From Peromyscus leucopus (lineage: Eukaryota > Chordata > Mammalia > Rodentia > Cricetidae), in NCBI RefSeq assembly GCF_004664715.2, contig NC_051063.1, positions 144,549,319 through 144,613,318 on the forward strand: 64,000 bases of DNA. The letters are read 5' to 3'. The position numbers were made by a program, and so were the translations under genes. The number at the start of each line of letters is the position of its first letter. Position 1 is the first letter of the stretch. Shown here in pieces: positions 1 to 11,916 of the stretch. Under the pieces are notes generated by a model, which was given only the letters and a program-made list of their open reading frames with translations, ran no database searches and was not told the DNA's origin.

Positions 1-230
1 CATTGTCTTTAGTCATGTACCCACCACTGAGCCAACCAAGTTCCAGCAGTCATATGGATAGCCATGCTTAACAAAACAAGATGTCATGAATATGGGAGCA
101 AGACTAGTAGGTAAGAACAGGGGATTGACTAGAAATATAAGAAAAGCTTACGTTGACAGTAGTCAGAATGTATTATTCTTATGAAATTGTCAAAGAATTT
201 ATTTAATTTAAAATCTATAATACTCAACTA
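1..230 (+). mobile_element. L1 (Lx-type) 3'-UTR fragment
   Basis: It begins inside the L1 3' UTR, with the cattgtctttagt...accactgagcc text that recurs at 5301. No coding region is included. The element is cut by the window edge. Confidence 0.6.
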
Positions 231-299
231 GTAGTTGGGGGGCGGAGAGGGAGGCTTCTGGGGAAAAGATGACAACTTTTGCTTTTGCATTTTGTTTCC

Positions 300-2130
300 T
301 TGTAATAGTATTTTTATTATTTAATAAATATTTTTATTTCCTTAAGAATTTCATGCAATGTAGTTGAATCATATTCCACCCCAATTAAATCTTCCCAGAT
401 CCACTCTATCTTCCCAACTCCCCAAACTTCATGTCTTCCTTTTTTTGTTAAATGACCCATTGACTCCCATTTGTAATACCCTTATACTCCCTGGGAGTGG
501 GGCCATTTGCTGGAGCATGGCTGACCAACCAGGAGCCACACCCTCAAAGAAAACTGACTCTCCCTCCCCTTGAAGCCCTCACAGCTATTTAGCAGAATAA
601 TAGTAGGTGTGTTCACTCCTGGCTCCTGTGAGCACACTTAACTGTGAATACTTGGCCAGCTTTCAAATAGCAGGTGAGTGTTTCCTCCTATAAATCGAGG
701 CCTCAGTCCGCTATTCCACCCATGGTCATTACTGTCTTTCATAGACTTCACAGCTGGGTGAGACTGCTGATGACTATTTGCCTCCAGCAGCCTGCATAGC
801 ACCTTCCAGAACTGAGAGCCTGTCAGCAGGTAGGTGCTTCCTGATCAGTTCCAATTTGATTTCCCCATAACCAACATGTGGGTGTCTTCAGCAATCAAGT
901 CTTATAATCAAGTTCTTGGGGGCAACTAAGAGCAAAGATGGTAACCTGAACTGTCTAGGGTGTCCCTGGAACACCTCTGGTCACCAGCTCAAGCCCCTGG
1001 GATGTGTATTTGGCAACCTCTGGCTTCTAGGATGAGCAAAATCCCCTATGCAAGGTTTTCCCTGCCCACCAATGGCCCCGTTCTAGTTTTCTTGGTTCTA
1101 CAGGTGCTCCAAATTAAACACATAAATCTATATATTCAACCTTAATATTCACATGTGACTGAGAACATGTAACAATTTGACTTTCCTTTCTCAATTCTTT
1201 ATTTTTGAGAATTTTATACACTATATTTCGATCATACCCTTTCCCTTCCCCCATTTCCTCTCAGATCCACCCCCTACTTCTCTACCCACCCAACTCTGTG
1301 TTATTTCCGTCTCTTAAAAACAAAACAAAATCATACATACACAATCACAAATAGGGTCCATTTTGTGTAGGTCAACTACTCCTGAGCATAGCGTCTGCCC
1401 TGAAGTGTGATTGACATATCCAGTGTCACTCCATTGCAGAAAACTGATTTTCCCACTTCCAGCATCTACTAACTGCAAATAGCTTCTTGGCTAGGGCTTG
1501 GACTTTGTGCCCACTTCTCCTTCTCCACGCTGGGATTGTCTGGCTTGAGCATGCTGTCATATTCTTGAAAGTTTATATGTGCATCAGCTTGTTGTATATA
1601 GAAAACAGTTTCCTTGGAGGTGTCTACCACCTCTGGCTCTTAAAATGTTCCCTAAGTCTTCCTTCTCCTCACAGTCCTGAGATGTGAGGAGAAGAGTGTG
1701 ATAAAGATATCCCATTTAGGACTAAGTGCTCCAAAGTCTCTCACTCTCTGCACATTGTCCAGTTGTGGGTCTCCATATTAATTACCATCTACTGCAAGAA
1801 GACGCTTCTCTGATGAAGGATAAAAAATGCATTGATCTGTAAGTGTAGCAATATGCTATTAGGAGTCATTTTATTGCTATGTTCACTTAGCAGAATGATA
1901 GCAGTAGGTTTTTCTCAAGGGCCCATAACCTATCAGACCTCAGGTGCTTGACCTCATTAACAGTGCTGAGTACAGATTCTATCTCATGGAGTGGGCCTGA
2001 AATACAATGTAAAAAGTGGTTGGTTACTCCCATTGAGAACATCTTACAGCAGGTCACGGTTGTCACATACAGTGTTCATAAATGGGTGAGATTGATGGTT
2101 ACTTTTAATAGAAACCTGTGACTATAGAAG
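300..2130 (-). mobile_element. L1 3'-UTR block, minus strand (possibly two fragments)
   Basis: AT-rich tracts at about 306 and 1200 are each followed by pyrimidine-rich text (CCTCCCCAACTCC-like, TCAGATCCACC) and then single-copy-like UTR sequence. This is the order of an antisense Lx-type L1 3' end. The pattern restarts near 1200, suggesting two insertions or an internal rearrangement. Confidence 0.65.
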
Positions 2131-2555
2131 CTTAGTAAATATACACATATAGAGAGAGTTTAAGTGAAGATACCGTATGATGAGGGAAGCAATACCCCAA
2201 CTAGACATCATATACCACCAAATAAAACCATCAGTGCCGGGAAAGGGTTATGTATTTTTGAGTCATTGGTCAAAGGGTCCTCCAAACACTACAGACTATT
2301 GCCAATGCTAGTTACTGCTCTCCACCACCTGAAGGTAAGACCCTATTTCTGAAAACACCATATACTAGGGCAGAGAACTTCAAGAAATCAAGCTGGTTCT
2401 CAACAGGAAGCTTTGGTAATGCTGGAAGGTGCTATACATCCGACAAGAGAAGTAATCATTAGTCTCGCGTTTGTCTTTCTTGAGCTATAGTATCTCAAGC
2501 AGTGTAATGCTTTACAATTACTTCCATTTATCTACAAATGTAATGTGCCTTTAGA
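2131..2555. other. unassigned DNA
   Basis: I see no gene, and no repeat that I can name. Confidence 0.4.
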
Positions 2556-2800
2556 GATGAAGAAAATTCTATTGAGTGTAGATGCTGCAATTTTACCATC
2601 TATTCATCAGCTGATGGATGTCTAGACTGTTTCCATGTCCTAGTTATTGTGCATAGAGCAGTTATGAACATGGATGAGAATGTCCCTACCACAGAAGTAA
2701 ATAGAGTCCTTTGGCATATGCATGGGAGTGGGATACTTGTGTCATATGGTAGGTCTATTTCTAGTTTTCTGAGGAATCATTTCTCTTGGTTTTATCCCCC
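2556..2800 (-). mobile_element. L1 ORF2 C-terminal fragment, antisense
   Basis: The stretch with CATCTATTCATCAGCTGATG, CATAGAGCAGTTATGAACAT and GGAGTGGGATACTTG is the reverse complement of the 3' part of L1 ORF2. It is strongly decayed and has no usable frame. Confidence 0.6.
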
Positions 2801-3294
2801 ACTGATACCCTGATGGTGCTCTGAAGATGTTTAAATCAATGAGTAAAAGCGACAAAGGGGGCTTTGATATTTCATATGTGAACCAATATTCTACCAATTG
2901 TCTTTGGTTGCTCGGTAACTCAGAAAAAGACCAGATCCTGGAGACCCAGGAAGCACATAGCAAGTGACACCTGAAAAGAGCCACATTGTTTTCAGTATGT
3001 GGCTCCAAAGGATAGGAGCTGTGCAGATCAAATGGCATGTAGCTGACCTGTGCTCATTGAAAGTACATTAGTGTAGTGTTTTCCGCTGACATGGGACAGG
3101 CTGTCCCTGGCCTCTGTCTCATTTTCCTAGCTGTCCACAATAGCCAGCATGTGGAAACAGTGTTCCATCATCCATTGCCTTCATACTTTCTATATTGAAG
3201 TACAGGAATGCCACCAAATCCAAGCCTGCCTTGCTGCATGAGAATGTCAGTCACTTCCCAGGCTCTGTGTATCAGTGTCAACAGCTATTGTAGT
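2801..3294. other. unassigned DNA with a possible old L1 scrap
   Basis: A short stretch near 3128-3180 (CCACAATAGCCAGCATGTGG) recalls sense L1 ORF2. The rest is unrecognised, and there is no convincing coding exon. Confidence 0.35.
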
Positions 3295-3785
3295 GATATA
3301 TTGTGTCCCCTAATAAACTTGCCTGGGGATCTGAGGACAGAGTCGACCACTAGATTAGACATAGAGGCCAGACAGTGATAGCACACACCCTTAATCTATC
3401 ACTCGGGGAGGCAGAGATCCAGATCTCTCTGTGAGTTCAAGGCCACACCGGAAAGAGAGCCAGGCACTGGTGGCACACACCTTTAATCCCAGTACTGGGA
3501 AGCACACAAGCCTTTAATCCCAGGAGGTAACATAGCTGGGCGGAGAAAGGTATATAAGGCGCGAGGAAACAGGAACTAAAGCAGTTCAGCTGAGATCCTT
3601 TCTGGTGAGGACTCCGAGGCTTTCAGTCTGAGGAAACAGGATTGCCTGAGGAGTTGTTGAGGTGCGGTTGGTTGTGACTTGCTCTGCTTCTCTGGTCTTT
3701 CAGCTTTCACCCCAATATCTGGCTCTGGGTTTCTTATTAAAAGACCATCTAGATTCGAACAACAAGCTATGAAATTCTACCTCTC
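3295..3785 (+). mobile_element. rodent LTR-like element with embedded B1-derived segments
   Basis: It starts near TGTCCCCTAATAAACTTGCC. It carries two B1-like pieces (about 3365-3445 and 3460-3525), then a TATA-box-like GGTATATAAGGCGCGAGG (3549-3566). It ends with CACCCCAATATCTGGCTC...AAAGACCATCTAGATTCG. This modular order matches a rodent LTR family I remember, whose promoter follows B1-derived sequence. The TATA-like box marks a possible start site near 3580. Confidence 0.6.
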
Positions 3786-5288
3786 ATTTTATCTCTCCTT
3801 CTGCTACCTAAACTACTTCATTCACTCCCGCCTCCAAACAATTGCAACAGTTCTCACATGCAAACTCCATCCTATGCTTCCCACTAGACACATCACCGGT
3901 CCCCAACACTCCTCCCCAAATCCTTCCTCGCACACTTGGAGGTACAGTCCCAGATAGATTTTCCTGTTAGACCCTGTCAATCACCATTGGGCCAATAAAG
4001 CCAAAACCACCATCCCTAGACCTAAAACGACTAGGAATTTGTATCATGGTTGCTAGCTTATGTTTTAACACAATAGTGGATTTTCATTTTTTAGTAAAAT
4101 AAGTACAGGGAAAAAATAGCATTAGATTGTGGCCTGAGGCCCTGCTTAATTGACAAAGAAGCGATTAGTGGATGGCACGGGCATGTCAGAGAAATCTTAC
4201 CTCCAGACTACACAGCTTATTTCCTTTCCTAAACTGAATAGGAAAATGAACAGCTGCTTCCAATGACTAGCCAGAATCCATTTAGTCCTTCCTTTGCACA
4301 ATTCAGAAAAATACGCCATAGAGCCTGAGAAGCAATGAGAGGACAGCCGCCCAGACTCCTCCTTAGACACTGTCTTTATCTCCTTAAATGCACCAAAAGA
4401 CAAGCTCCTTTTCTTTGGTCTCAGAAAAATCTGCCATCCTTACTCAGAACTCATCTTTGTTACAAGACATCCTGAGGAATCTTCCAGGAGCGTGCAGGAG
4501 GTCAGGGGAAGGTCTACAGGTGCTGCCGGGAGGCTTGTTGCAGCAACAGCAGCCCAGTGTGTCTTTGACCTTCAGGAAGGTTCCTCTCACCTTGGAACTT
4601 GGACCTTCAGTCTAACCAGAAACTCTGATGGACACAGAGCATCCTCCTGGCATGGCCCTTCTCACACTAGGCGGCTTCTTCCAGGGGTCTGAGCTCTGCT
4701 GTCACCTGACTTCCTGCCCCCACTGAATATTCATTAAGGCAACTTCCAGGCATCACCAGGCCTTAAGACCCCACAGGCCTGAAGCTCCACAGTAGTGCTT
4801 GGCCCCAAGTCTCTCAAGGACTCATCCTGGAAGAAAAGCCATTCAAACTCACTAACTCTCGGTGCAAGTCCAAAACTTAGGAAGTGTGTGATTGACTCCT
4901 AAATGGTGGAATCCAGATCACTGTGCAAAGGAAGATGACCTCAGCTGACAATTTTATAAGAACAGAGCAGATTAAATTTCACAGTGAGGAAGTTTTTAAT
5001 CTTGCATCTTAGGGTAAGAAGAAATTTCTAGTTTGACAATACTGTTTCTGATACCGCTGCACTACCCACTAATCTTCCCCATTTAATAATTACAATGGCG
5101 CTTTGGGGCTATATCTGGGCATAGTTTAATAATACAGTTTTGTTTTCTTATTTGTATACATAAGTACTTTATAATCTTTTTACCTTATCTTCATGGCAAA
5201 AAAAAATAAATAAATACAATTTTAGGGAAGGGCTTCACAGAACCTTACCCCTTATGCCAAAGTATTGGCGTCTGATGGATTCTGGGAG
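3786..5288. other. unassigned DNA
   Basis: There is no recognisable exon or repeat. The part at about 4140-4900 is moderately GC-rich and low in repeats. Short frames exist in it, but none resembles a known protein. Confidence 0.4.
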
Positions 5289-5565
5289 AAGGTTGGAATC
5301 ATTGTCTTTAGTTGTGTACACACTGTTGAGCCCACAGAGCTCCAACAGATAGCTCTAAATCCATGGTGACACAGACATCCTTGGTTAAACTCAGTGCGTT
5401 ACTAAACAAAATGAGAACGAGATTTGTAGGGAAGGAGGCGCATAGGCCGGGATGAGAACATGATGCGAGAGGGTGGGGGGAGAGTGGTCAGTAGGCATCA
5501 TATACATGTGCAAAATTATTACAGAATACCTTTAACTAATTTACAAATATGCAGTTATCCAGTGA
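5289..5565 (+). mobile_element. L1 (Lx-type) 3'-UTR fragment
   Basis: It repeats the motif order found at position 1 (cattgtctttagt, gttgagccca, acaaaatgag, agatttgtaggga, gatgagaa). It ends in an A/T-rich tract. Confidence 0.6.
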
Positions 5566-5569
5566 GAGA

Positions 5570-5960
5570 CGTCCTATTAGTTCCTTGTGTTCTGTGATGT
5601 GACAAAATGCCTGTTGTGGCAAAAGTGATTTAAGGAAGGAAATGTTCCTTCTGGCTCAGTGTTCAGGGTCACAGTCCAATGTATAAAGGAAGGCAGGAGA
5701 CAGGAGCTTGAGTCGGCTGGTCACGTCACACCACAGTCAGGAAAGAGGGAGGCGAATGCTCTGCTCAGCCTCCACTTCTCACCTCTGTTCGGTCCAGCCC
5801 ATGAAATGGTGCTGCCTACGCTTAGGATGGGTTTTCCTACCTCAGCTACACTAACCTAGACAAACCCTCAACAGACATGCCCAAAGATTTATTTCCGCAG
5901 CAAGTCTAAATCCCACCCAGTCGACCATCAAGATCTTTATGGTAAATCAATGTTAGCTGG
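5570..5960 (-). mobile_element. rodent MaLR/ERVL-type LTR, antisense
   Basis: It shares a co-linear series of motifs with the element at 43190-43525: GGTCACAGTCCA, CAGTCAGGAAAGAGGG.GGCGAATGCT, AGGATGGGTTTTCC, CAACAGACATGCCCA. I assign it to an MT/ORR-like LTR family with moderate certainty. Confidence 0.5.
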
Positions 5961-7404
5961 AGAAGAATGGGTTGACGTGATCAGTTGATCATGCTGGTGT
6001 CATGCAAACCCTGGCAGTAGGGAGGGATTTGCACCATAGTGGTGGAGACCACCATGTGGATGACCACATGAAGAGGTGAACAATGAGCAAAAGAGGAGGA
6101 GGGTATATTTTTGAAGCAGCACACTGTTGCCTTAGAGATAAGAAAACCCGGTGAGCATGGGTCCTCGTCTATTGATCCATGGAGCAGAGACCACCCTCTA
6201 AGGTCTAGACCTGGCACGAATTAGGTTTTTACTTTTATTGACAGGCTATGATGTGAGGGGACACTACCATATTTCCTCACAATGCCTACCCCACTCCCCT
6301 CTTTCTGTGCAGCTACTGGCCACGGATGAGTGGCTGGATACAATGCAGTGGGAAAGAAAACACATTATGTTCCAGGCACCCTAAACCGGCGTGACTAAGT
6401 CCTCGTTAGCAAATTGAAAACAGTGATTTATACAAATTCTAGGAAGTTACCTCACCAGCAAGGCATACAGCCCCTCTGCCCTGGACTCCTCTTTCATCCT
6501 GCTGTCAGTGGACATGCAGATATGACGGCAGGAGCCCTGGGAGCTACCTTGGGCCAGGAAAAGGAAGGTACTTGCACCAGCACTGGAAGGAACTTGAGAA
6601 GCAGATGACTTCACAGACATGCTGCTTCTGCCTCAGAGCCCTTTTGGATGTGGGAGAAATGTCTACATTGTGTTTAAACTCCACTGGTTTAGAGTCTGGT
6701 TCTCCTACATGCTACCAAACCCCATTTGCAACAGTATCTGGGCTTTGCCTCCAGCAGACTCTGCATTAGTTACAACGCCACACAATATCCACTATCATGA
6801 CTGAGTCTCACAACATCTTTGAGAAATTCACATACAGAATCCTGGGCCAGCTCACACAAAAGCTATAAGACCCAAAGCTAGCGTAAGAACAGGGAGATTT
6901 GCTCAGACCAGAATTTCTTCCAACACTATGTGCTCCATATTGCCATTTCAAAGCCTTAAGTGAGTAACATGGGCCTTTCATCCAGTGTTTCCTCAACCCC
7001 GAGACAACCACTCAGGTCATCCTTCACCTCAAGCATTGTCTGGATCCTCTGGCTGTATCTTTAGGTTTACTTAGCTGAGAGCTCTTTACCACATTGGATA
7101 AAGCAATCTCTCTCTCCCTCTGCCTCATCCTCCTAAATCATAGTTTAGAGGCATGCCTTCTGCTTTTGCTGACTGTTAGAATGTGAAATAGCCAACTGTG
7201 ACCCTTGCCACCTTTCAGTAGCAACTTCCCTACTGGGTCATGGAGACCACTGGGGTCTGCTGCTTCCTGGGGTCTGGTGCCAGGATTGAACATCAGGCAC
7301 CCAGCAATGTTTCCGTTGAAGCTGTTCACTGGAGCAACACCAGGTCATCCACATAGCAGCACACCCCACACAGTACAAGAGGAGGCCGGTCCTGGTCCCC
7401 CCCC

Positions 7405-7406
<2 letters not shown>
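5961..7406. other. unassigned DNA
   Basis: I see no gene or named repeat. All frames are short. Confidence 0.4.

Positions 7407-7454
<48 letters not shown>
7407..7454. repeat. (AC)n microsatellite
   Basis: About 24 uninterrupted AC units preceded by a short C run. Confidence 0.98.
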
Positions 7455-7457
<3 letters not shown>

Positions 7458-9299
7458 CTCTCAGACTGCTACACCACACACAGCTCTCTACAGTATCACC
7501 ATGGCCAAGCCTGACCAGAAAAAAAACAAAAACAAAAACAAAAAAAAAAATTTGCAGATTAAGAGATAATAAATTCTGGGAGCATCTTTGTTAATAGAAG
7601 AGCCTTCCTCAAACAAGATGAATACAAGACAGCCTGACCAGAAGCAAAACCAAACCAAGGAGGTCTAAGCTGAGGAGTGATGGGCCCATGAGCAACCCAG
7701 TGGTGAAGTCACCCTGGGTCACCAAAGACCATGCTCTCAGTGCCAGGGAGGCCCCTGGCTGTGCCTTTAAAAGCTGGAATGAATTAGCAGCGCATGCAAG
7801 GGCTAGAAATCAATCCTCCTAATGGGCTCCACATTGTTTCTTTCCTTGTTAGCATTCTTTACCAGTCTATGGCTTCTGTGTTCTAAGAAAGATGTCAAGA
7901 CCTGGAGATGGTCCAGAGAAAAGCAATAAAAGTGATAAAAGGGCAGAGAATGGGGGGCTGAGAAAATGTGAGTAGAGAATTAGAGACTGGAGAAGACAGG
8001 GTCACAAGGGACCTAACCATGACTTTTGCCTGAATGAAAGGTCAGAAGTGTCCAGAATCTGGAAGACTCACCCCACATGCCGGCTGCATCCAATGAATCT
8101 AAAGGGTAGGTATTTTGAAACAGTGCCTCTTGGAGCTTATTTTTTCATTTCCATCCAGCTGGTGGTATGTTAACCCAGCCAGAGTTTAAATCAAGCAGAC
8201 ATTTGCCTCTGGAAATAGCAGCCTTACTGTGGTTTTAGATTTCACTGGGACTAACACTGAGATTCACAGAGTCTAAAATTTTGGATAAAGAGAGTTGAAA
8301 GGGACACCTGAATCCCAAAATGGTTAGAGAATAGGCTCAGAGGGGTACACAGGGGAAAGAAGGGGCCAAAATTAGACACTGGGTGTTTTATAGTTATTAG
8401 CTTCTAACCCAAGCAGTTATGGAGGACCACAATGGGAAAGGAGGCATGGTTCTTGCTATTAGCTTGATCTAGAATGTCCCCCCAGAGTGGTATTATTGGG
8501 AGGGGGTGGTACTTTTGACAAGTAGGGCACTTGGGGATCTTTAGGTCATTGATACACCCTTGAGGGTTTGTATACTCCTGGCTTCCTCATTTTCACTTTG
8601 CTTTCTGGCCACGAGGCAAACAGTGTTCCCTCATTATCTGTGCCTGCTGTGATGTGCTGCTTCCAGACCGGTCTAAAGCAACAGGAACAACTAACTAACC
8701 AGAGGAGGGAACCTCTGAAACCATGAGCCCAGATAAGCTGTTTGATTTACAAGTTGATTATCTCAAAGAATTTGTTTGGTAAGATAAGTGGCACGTGGCC
8801 CATCCAGTGCATCACAGGTGAGTTGAACAGCGTGGAATTGTCAGGTTGCAGTCAGGCATGGTACCAAGAAAATAAGCATAAGGATCATGAGTTACAAGGG
8901 CAAGGAGTCTCTTGTTCAGTACAGTCAGATATTTGCCTCTCCACCCAAGTGATCTGCGGTTCAGTTCCATGACCTGGATTGCATAGTCAGCATAGGAAGT
9001 GAGATGCTAACCCTAGAACTACAGTATGCCATAGCAGCACAACTAGGAGAAAAACTGAGGTCATCCTTAAAACCCCTTAAAACCCCAGGTGTTGTCCATT
9101 GAAAGTACCACTCGCTCTTAGCTGCACAAGAGGGGACCGAAGTCATAGTAATCACTCAATGAGCACTTCCACGTGGCCAGCTGCATGGAGACTGTGTTAA
9201 TGCTTCTGACTGCAGGCAATAGAGACTCCCCCAAGAAGAAGCATCTGTGGATAGTTATGAATAGATAGGGATATTCTGAGGTATCTCAGAGAGTCCACA
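7455..9299. other. unassigned DNA, repeat-poor
   Basis: An A-rich tract (AAAAACAAAAAC, 7519-7550) may be a SINE tail. The rest looks single-copy. The parts at 7760-7870 and 8100-8260 have the balanced composition of conserved non-coding DNA, but this cannot be tested by eye. Confidence 0.4.
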
Positions 9300-9425
9300 T
9301 CTTCTCTTCCATTCTGATTTCCACCCGTGACCCAGAGAAGCCAAATGACTTGGTCATAGCAGAGCAGCCGTAGGTTCGAATAGTGTTCCTTTGATTCCAA
9401 GTCTAGAGACTGCTGCATTAGCCAG
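9300..9425 (-). mobile_element. MIR SINE fragment
   Basis: The order GAGAAGCCAAATGACTTGG, CATAGCAGAGCAGC, GGTTCGAATAG, GATTCCAAGTCTAGAG follows the reverse complement of the MIR core and its tRNA-like head. Confidence 0.5.
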
Positions 9426-9709
9426 CGTACAAAGCACCAGATGGCAGGAATCCAGTCAGGGAGCTAGACATGAGCTAAGGGAGGAAGGCTTCTAAATGAA
9501 AAGCAAGGAGCTCTGGAGAAAGTAGAAACGTGGAATGAGAAGAGAAAGCATTACAGTGAGATGATAAGACTATAGGTAAGAAAGAGGCAGGATAGGCTCA
9601 CTTTTGACTACCTTTCCCCATATCCCAAATGCATGAGGGTCAATAAGAGCATCAATATGTGCCTTTAGAGTGATAGCTATTATATTAGTCAGGGTTCTCT
9701 AAAGGAATA

Positions 9710-9711
<2 letters not shown>

Positions 9712-9758
<47 letters not shown>
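9712..9758. repeat. (TG)n microsatellite
   Basis: About 23 GT units inside the antisense LTR. Confidence 0.98.
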
Positions 9759-9761
<3 letters not shown>

Positions 9762-9871
9762 ATGTGTGCACATACATGTATATTATGTATATATACACTA
9801 TATAAGTGTATGCACATACATGCATATTATATATCTATATATGTAGATTTTATATATTTTATACATATTCC

Positions 9872-9873
<2 letters not shown>

Positions 9874-9909
<36 letters not shown>
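9874..9909. repeat. (TA)n microsatellite
   Basis: About 18 uninterrupted AT units inside the same LTR. Confidence 0.97.
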
Positions 9910-9911
<2 letters not shown>

Positions 9912-10200
9912 AAATCTATTAGAGTGGCTTATAAGCAGTACTTCAGCTCATGCAACAATGTCTGTCTACCAATGGGAAGTCCAAAAATCCAGGAGTTGTT
10001 CAACCCATGAGGCTGCATGTCTCAGCTGTTCTTCAGGATAAGCCTGAATCCCAAATAATCCCACTGAAGGAATGGCCAGTGAGAGCAAGAGGCAAGCAGG
10101 CAAAAAAAGGAAAAGCTTCCTTCTTCCACATTTCTTGGGGTCTAGATAACTACCGATGTAGTCAAGCTGACAACCTAGAATAGCCACCACAGCTACAATA

Positions 10201-11696
10201 GAAACAGATATGGAAGTGATAAGGCCCTGACCTCCATGCACATGACTTACTGTGACTGCTCAAGATATAAGAATCCAGCAATGCAATCATGGCTATTAAG
10301 GCATATTACCATCACACTAATGAGACACGGGAGAAAAGCAGTGTTGATTGGAAATGGAGTCAACAAGTTTGGAAACAACAGATAAGGAGAGAAAGCCTTT
10401 CCTGCAAAACAGTTCTGGTCTGTTCCTAGAGCAGCTCATGGTGCCTCCTCCCTGGCACCTCTCTCCCATAGAGCAGCTCATGGTGCCTGCCTAGCTGTCA
10501 TCTCCCTCCCACGGGAGTTCTTGCTTTGGACAGACATCATGCCTGCTACTCTAGGCACGAGTCAGGAATGCAACGCCACTGCCCTTTTGCAGGTGATCAA
10601 GCCGCAACCTTTCTGCTCTTAGGTGTTAAATGTGATCTACTTTTATCCAGAAAGAAATCCTCCCATTTGGAAGTTGATTTAGGAACACTGCTCAATTTAG
10701 GACCATTACACTGTCTCCAGAGTTCCCACAGGAATTAGTTCCCCTACAGGTAACATGTTATAAAAAGAGTAGCCCCTTTCCCCTGAGTCTCCAACTTCCT
10801 CTCACCATGCGATTCTCTCTCCCTCCTACATGCACGCTTACCATGAAGATGTTCACAGTTCTGTGTGACAAAGTTGGAGAACCCTCATCAGCAACAGAAC
10901 AGGCAAGGCTACCCCATCTTGGACATTCAGCCTCCAAAACGAAAAACTACGTGAGCTTTTTAAAATCTACATTACCCAGTCTCAGGTGTTTCAGACTGCA
11001 ACACAGAACCTCGGTGCTTAGGTAAAGAGGAAGGTATTTCCCTGCCCTGAGTGCTTCATTCTTGAGCACACACTCATAGGCCCTCTTGTGTAACACTGGA
11101 AATACTCATCACCAAGTTCAATGACTTTCTTCCTGGAAACCCAGCTCCTCCAGGAATCTCTTGGGTTCTGGTCAAATAGCTGGCCCAAGCCTGAAAACCA
11201 TTCAGGGCTCCCTGTGCCCTCACAATGAAGGCCCTGATGCAATCCTGGGGTTTTTCTGCCTTTGGGCTGCAGCAGATAATTCCCCTTCAAAACTGCCAGG
11301 GAAACCCTGTCGTTTCTACTCTTAGCTTTAAGTTGGAGTTTACTAACCAGCAACCTTTTCTCCTCTTCTTTTCAAGCACTCTCTTCCTCTGAAATGCTAG
11401 CCTAGTTCCCATCTGTGACATTTTGTCCATGCCTGGGGCAATCAGGGCTCCATCTGCCATGAGATGGGAGCTTAACTACTAGCTGACTGGTGGGCCTCCC
11501 CTTTTAATTCCTGTTTCAGAATCCGCTTTGGCATCCCACTGCTGGCACCAATGGCTACTGGTCAAGTTTGACAAGAAAAAGACTTGGAGACAGAGAGTGA
11601 AGGGGCTTTGAGAGGTCACGGGAGAGTTGTGAGCGTTCTCAGGATGCCTCACTGGGAGCTCAGAGGCTGAGCTGTCCTGAAAGACATGTCCTAGAG
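10201..11696. other. unassigned DNA
   Basis: A phrase resembling AGAGCAGCTCATGGTGCCT occurs twice (about 10430 and 10471), a local duplication with a 41-bp period. Otherwise I recognise no gene or repeat. Confidence 0.4.
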
Positions 11697-11916
11697 CAGT
11701 GGTTCTCAGCCTTTAGGTCACCACCCCTTTAGGGGTCAAATGACCTTTTCACAGGGGCCATATATCAGATATCCTACATACCAGCTATTTATATTACGAT
11801 TCATAACAGCATAATTACAGTTACAAAGTAGCAACAAAATAATTTTATGGTGGGGGTCACCACAACATGAGGAACTCTATTAGAGAGCCACAGTCTTAGG
11901 AAGCTGAGAACCACTA
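11697..11916 (+). mobile_element. URR1-type hAT-Charlie DNA transposon (non-autonomous)
   Basis: Terminal inverted repeats CAGTGGTTCTCAGCCTT and AAGCTGAGAACCACTA enclose a 220-bp element without coding capacity. The body has the URR1 phrase TATGGTGGGGGTCACCACAA. An exact 8-bp target duplication, TCCTAGAG, flanks it at 11689-11696 and 11917-11924, as expected for the hAT superfamily. Confidence 0.9.

Larger units (their letters stand above)
9680..10200 (-). mobile_element. ERVL/MaLR-type LTR, antisense, with microsatellite expansions
   Basis: It opens with TATTAGTCAGGGTTCTCTA, the typical antisense terminus. An expanded TG and TA region follows, then TTATAAGCAGTACTTCAGCT-type LTR body. It ends near GTCAAGCTGACAACCTAGAA, the antisense of the other terminus. 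Confidence 0.55.
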
